35,682 nucleotides of DNA from Streptomyces ipomoeae 91-03 (GTDB lineage Bacteria; Actinomycetota; Actinomycetes; Streptomycetales; Streptomycetaceae), in the NCBI RefSeq assembly GCF_000317595.1, contig NZ_AEJC01000473.1, forward strand, positions 1 through 35,682, given 5' to 3'. Positions 33,043 through 35,682 of this stretch are shown here, piece after piece. The translations under genes and the position numbers were made by a program. Below the pieces are notes generated by a model. It was given only the letters and a program-made list of their open reading frames with translations, was not told the origin of the DNA and ran no database searches. Every line of letters begins with the position of its first letter. Positions within the stretch are counted from its first letter, which is position 1.

Positions 33043-34020
33043 TCAACCCTTGGCCACGGCACGCAGCCGGTCCACCACATCGGCCCGCAGCTCGGCCGGC
33101 TCCAGGACCACCACGTCGGGCCCGAACTCCACCAGCCAGGCATCCAGACCGTGCCCGTACGGAATCTCCAACTCGTCCCAGCCGTCCCCCAGTTCCCGTA
33201 CGGCGGTGGCGCGGGCCCGCAGCGGGTAGCCGGCGTCCGAGCGCAGCCGGATCAGCGCGGAGCGGTCGGCGGTCTCCCCCGCCCAGCTCGCGACGGTCTC
33301 CCGCACGGTGACGACGTCCGGGACCGGGGCGGTGAAGGCGCTGCCCCGGCTGCGCACCTTGCCGGTGATCCGGGAGAGCCGGAAGACCCGCTCGGCGCCC
33401 CGGTCCCGGTCCCAGCCGGCCAGATACCAGTGGCCGCGCCAGCACTCAAGGGCCCACGGCTCCACATGGCGGGGCTCGGGGCGGGCGGCGGTGGCCTTGC
33501 GGTAGTCGAACACGACCGGGCGGCGGTCCCGGCAGGCCAGCATCAACGGCTCGAACGCGGCCTCATGCACGGGGATACGCGGCTCCAGGGCGCCATGGGC
33601 CTCGTACGGGTCGACGTCCTCGGGCAGACCGGCGGCGCGCAGCTTCTGCAGAGCACCGCTCGCGGCCCCGGCGAGACGGGCCTGCTGCCAGACCTTGGCG
33701 GCCAGACCGAGGGCGGCGGCCTCCTCGGCGTCGAGGGTGATGGGCGGGAGGCGGTTGCTGTCGCGGCGGGCCAGATAGCCGACCTCGCCGTCGAGGTTCT
33801 CCACCGTCTCGATGACCAGGCCCAGCTCGCGCAGATCGTCCTTGTCGCGCTCGAACATGCGGTTGAAGGAGTCATCACTGCCCGCGGCACCCATACCCGG
33901 CCGGACGGCCTCGACATACGCCTCTATGGAATCCCTCAACTCGCGCTTGCTGAGCGGCCGGCGCGTCCCCAGCAGACACAGCGCCAGGTTCATCAACCGC
34001 TCGGCCTTGGCAATGGCCAT
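33043..34020 (-). CDS. pafB: WYL-domain transcriptional regulator PafB
   Basis: A 325-residue paralogue of PafC. KAERLMNLALCLLGTRRPLS starts the winged helix (KRELRDSIEAYV), then FERDKDDLRELGLVIETVEN, the typical WYL-regulator wing. The WYL domain includes RDRRPVVFDYRKATA, VEPWALECWRGHWYLAGWD and RVFRLSRITG. The C-terminal WCX part ends ELRADVVDRLRAVAKG. It is the first gene of the pafB-pafC pair. In other actinobacteria the genes sit near the proteasome/pupylation genes (pafA), consistent with FKBP and likely pupylation genes beyond the right edge. Confidence 0.93.
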   Translation of the reverse strand: MAIAKAERLMNLALCLLGTRRPLSKRELRDSIEAYVEAVRPGMGAAGSDDSFNRMFERDKDDLRELGLVIETVENLDGEVGYLARRDSNRLPPITLDAEEAAALGLAAKVWQQARLAGAASGALQKLRAAGLPEDVDPYEAHGALEPRIPVHEAAFEPLMLACRDRRPVVFDYRKATAARPEPRHVEPWALECWRGHWYLAGWDRDRGAERVFRLSRITGKVRSRGSAFTAPVPDVVTVRETVASWAGETADRSALIRLRSDAGYPLRARATAVRELGDGWDELEIPYGHGLDAWLVEFGPDVVVLEPAELRADVVDRLRAVAKG

Positions 34021-34087
34021 CGACGCCCTTCCCTATGGGTGCTTGCCGGACGACCGTACCGCTACGAAGCATCGCGGCAAAAGCCGA

Positions 34088-34115
34088 GGGCCCATGCCCG
34101 AACAGGCATGGACCC
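34088..34115. terminator. hairpin between FKBP and pafB genes
   Basis: CCATGCC (34092-34098) pairs with GGCATGG (34105-34111) around a 6-base loop. The stem extends by GGG/CCC after one mismatch. It lies in the 169-bp gap downstream of the FKBP stop and upstream of pafB, the right place for a terminator. No U-tract follows. Confidence 0.5.
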
Positions 34116-34189
34116 AGGACAGCACGGCATGGCCCCCGGACAGTCGGGACCGGTCGCGGCACGATCAGTCCGGGCTTGCCATATAAAGG

Positions 34190-34561
34190 TCAGACCCCGA
34201 GCAAGTCCACCACGAAGATCAGCGTCTCGCCGGACTTGATCGCCGGGCTCGGGCTCTGGTTGCCGTAGGCGAGGTGGGCCGGAATGGTCAGCTGGCGACG
34301 CCCGCCGACCTTCATGCCCTGCACGCCCTGGTCCCAGCCCTTGATGACCCGGCCGCCACCGAGCGGGAAGCGGAACGGCGTACCACGGTTCCAGCTGGCG
34401 TCGAACTCCTCACCGGTGCTGAAGGAGACACCCACGTAGTGGACGGTGACGGTCTGGCCCGCCTTCGCCTCCTCGCCGTCGCCCTCCCAGATGTCCTTGA
34501 TCTCAAGGTCCTTCGGGGGCTCGCCACCGGGGAAGTCGATCTCGGGCTTGTCAATGCTCAC
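34190..34561 (-). CDS. FKBP-type peptidyl-prolyl cis-trans isomerase (cytoplasmic)
   Basis: A single-domain 123-residue FKBP. Diagnostic stretches are TVTVHYVGVSFSTGEEFDAS, TPFRFPLGGGRVIKGWDQGV and MKVGGRRQLTIPAHLAYG, ending ETLIFVVDLLGV. The active-site aromatic residues expected for FKBP12-like enzymes (Tyr, Phe, Trp, Tyr) can be picked out. It lacks a signal peptide, so it acts in the cytoplasm in protein folding. It lies 61 bp downstream of the FKBP lipoprotein gene and likely forms an operon with it. GTG start 34561. Confidence 0.95.
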   Translation of the reverse strand: MSIDKPEIDFPGGEPPKDLEIKDIWEGDGEEAKAGQTVTVHYVGVSFSTGEEFDASWNRGTPFRFPLGGGRVIKGWDQGVQGMKVGGRRQLTIPAHLAYGNQSPSPAIKSGETLIFVVDLLGV

Positions 34562-34622
34562 GTCTTAAGGCTCCTGCTTGTGTACGAACAAGGCAACACG
34601 GGACAGTCTTGCATCCCCGGCT

Positions 34623-35615
34623 TCACATCTTCGCGAGGATGTCCACCGTGAAGACCATCGTGGAGTCCTTCTTGATGTCGCTGCCACTCGGCGGCGTGTC
34701 CCCGTACCCCAGCTTCGGCGGCACCACGATGAGCAGACGGCTGCCCACCTTCTTGCCGGTCATCCCCTGCGACCACCCCTTGACGACCTGCTGCAACCCG
34801 AACGAGCTCAGCTGCTCCCGGCTGTAGGAGGAGTCGAATTCCTTGCCCGTGTCCCACAGCACGCCCTTGTACTGCACCAGGACGCTGTCGTCGGCGGCCA
34901 GCTCGGGGCCGTCACCCTCCAGGATGTAGTTGGCGACGAGCTCGGTCGGCGGGTCGGCCTTCGGCACCTCGATCGACGGCGCCTTGCCGTCGGTGTTCGT
35001 GCCGACCTTCGGCAGATCCACGTTGTCCTGGGCGACCTTCGTGCCCTTGGCGGAGCTCTTGGCGTTGAACGCGTCCTGCAGGTCCACCACGAACACCAGC
35101 GTGTCGGTGCCCTTGATGCCCGCCCGCTGATTGCCCTCGCTGCCGTAACCCCAGGTCGGCGGCACGGCCATCTCGACACGGCTGCCGGCCTTCTTCCCCG
35201 TCAGGGCATACCGCCAGCCGTCGATGATGCCCTGCGGGCTGAGCTGGATGACCAGCGGCGTCTTACGGTCGTACGAGTTGTCGAAGACCTTCGCCGTGTC
35301 CCAGATCTGGCCCAGGTAGTTCGCCTGGATGTAGTCACCCTCGGCGACCGTCCGACCGGTGCCCGCGATGACCGTCTTCACCGCCAGGTTCTTCGACGGC
35401 TCTCCGCTGCCCTTGGCGACCGTCGGCTTCTCGTCGAACTTCGCACCCGCCGTGATGGCCGGCAGCGGGCCGTCCACGATCTTCGGCGGCTTCGCGGCGC
35501 TCTCCGACGCAGACGGGCTGCTGCTGGCCTTGGCCGAGTCGGAATCGTCGTCCCCACAGGCGGAGAGCGTGACCAGGCCAGCGGGAACAGCGATGAGAAG
35601 TGAACGTCGGCGCAC
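34623..35615 (-). CDS. tandem-domain FKBP prolyl isomerase lipoprotein
   Basis: A 330-residue exported protein. The N-terminus is RRRSLLIAVPAGLVTLSAC with lipobox L17-S-A-C20, so Cys20 should be lipidated and the protein held at the outer face of the membrane. A Ser/Asp-rich linker (21-55) is followed by two FKBP domains: about residues 60-182 (IIDGWRYALTGKKAGSRVEM, then PPTWGYGSEGN) and 215-328 (YKGVLWDTGKEFDSSY, VVKGWSQGMTGKKVGSR, PPKLGYGDTP). The first domain is more diverged at the usual catalytic positions. It probably assists folding of exported proteins. GTG 35615 is the start. Bases 35616-35682 hold only promoter-like sequence. Confidence 0.94.
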   Translation of the reverse strand: MRRRSLLIAVPAGLVTLSACGDDDSDSAKASSSPSASESAAKPPKIVDGPLPAITAGAKFDEKPTVAKGSGEPSKNLAVKTVIAGTGRTVAEGDYIQANYLGQIWDTAKVFDNSYDRKTPLVIQLSPQGIIDGWRYALTGKKAGSRVEMAVPPTWGYGSEGNQRAGIKGTDTLVFVVDLQDAFNAKSSAKGTKVAQDNVDLPKVGTNTDGKAPSIEVPKADPPTELVANYILEGDGPELAADDSVLVQYKGVLWDTGKEFDSSYSREQLSSFGLQQVVKGWSQGMTGKKVGSRLLIVVPPKLGYGDTPPSGSDIKKDSTMVFTVDILAKM

Positions 35616-35682
35616 GGTGAGGGCCTCTATCGGTCGATCTTGTCGGATGGACGTGCGCGCAACTCTACGGTGCGAGAAGGGC

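Overview
The window is chromosomal DNA of a Streptomyces species or a very close relative. Base composition is extremely GC-rich with G/C at nearly every third codon position. Several gene blocks are characteristic of the genus: a conservon of the rar/cvn9 type with its cytochrome P450, a HelY-type helicase next to tatC-tatA, and pafB-pafC followed upstream by two FKBP prolyl isomerases. No rRNA, tRNA, CRISPR array, intact insertion sequence or phage gene is visible.

Layout. 1-2.6 kb: LysR regulator, a BtuF-like binding protein and an XRE-cupin regulator, all on the minus strand. 2.6-5.2 kb: a 5'-3' exonuclease and a siderophore-interacting reductase behind an iron box. 5.2-8.0 kb: a secreted beta-lactamase-fold serine hydrolase and, convergent with it, an N-formylglutamate amidohydrolase. 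8.7-10.2 kb: an APC-family permease. 10.2-12.48 kb: a patch of atypical codon use with one unrecognised protein and possible gene debris. 12.5-13.4 kb: an RluA-type pseudouridine synthase. 13.4-18.2 kb: the conservon rarA-B-C-D and the P450 rarE (minus strand). 18.6-26.7 kb: a TetR gene divergent from DUF1989 protein, DUF1989 protein, 1175-residue urea/guanidine carboxylase and allophanate hydrolase. 26.8-31.0 kb: helY, tatC, tatA. 31.3-31.9 kb: two small conserved-looking proteins. 32-34 kb: pafC, pafB. 34.2-35.6 kb: two FKBPs.

The most interesting system is the nitrogen-assimilation locus. The two DUF1989 proteins beside a biotin carboxylase of the urea-carboxylase family and an allophanate hydrolase match the guanidine-degradation arrangement (carboxylation, deimination of carboxyguanidine, hydrolysis of allophanate to ammonia and CO2). 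A perfect 22-bp palindrome lies between the TetR gene and this operon. Almost the same palindrome lies about 11 kb away, in front of the APC permease. I infer one TetR regulon joining a transporter to the catabolic operon. Between the carboxylase and hydrolase genes there are nine tandem hairpin-forming units of about 46 bp. Two other intergenic regions (5.2-5.5 kb, 8.04-8.35 kb) carry degenerate tandem arrays of about 18 and 26 bp.

Other points of note: the P450 has EQTLW where nearly all P450s have ExxR, as described for CYP157, and it has a proline-rich tail ending in a basic amphipathic helix. A perfect 18-bp palindrome sits about 40 bp upstream of tatA. The 466-residue protein at 10.9-12.3 kb may be a divergent class I terpenoid-synthase-like protein. 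All family calls come from reading motifs; no database search was possible.
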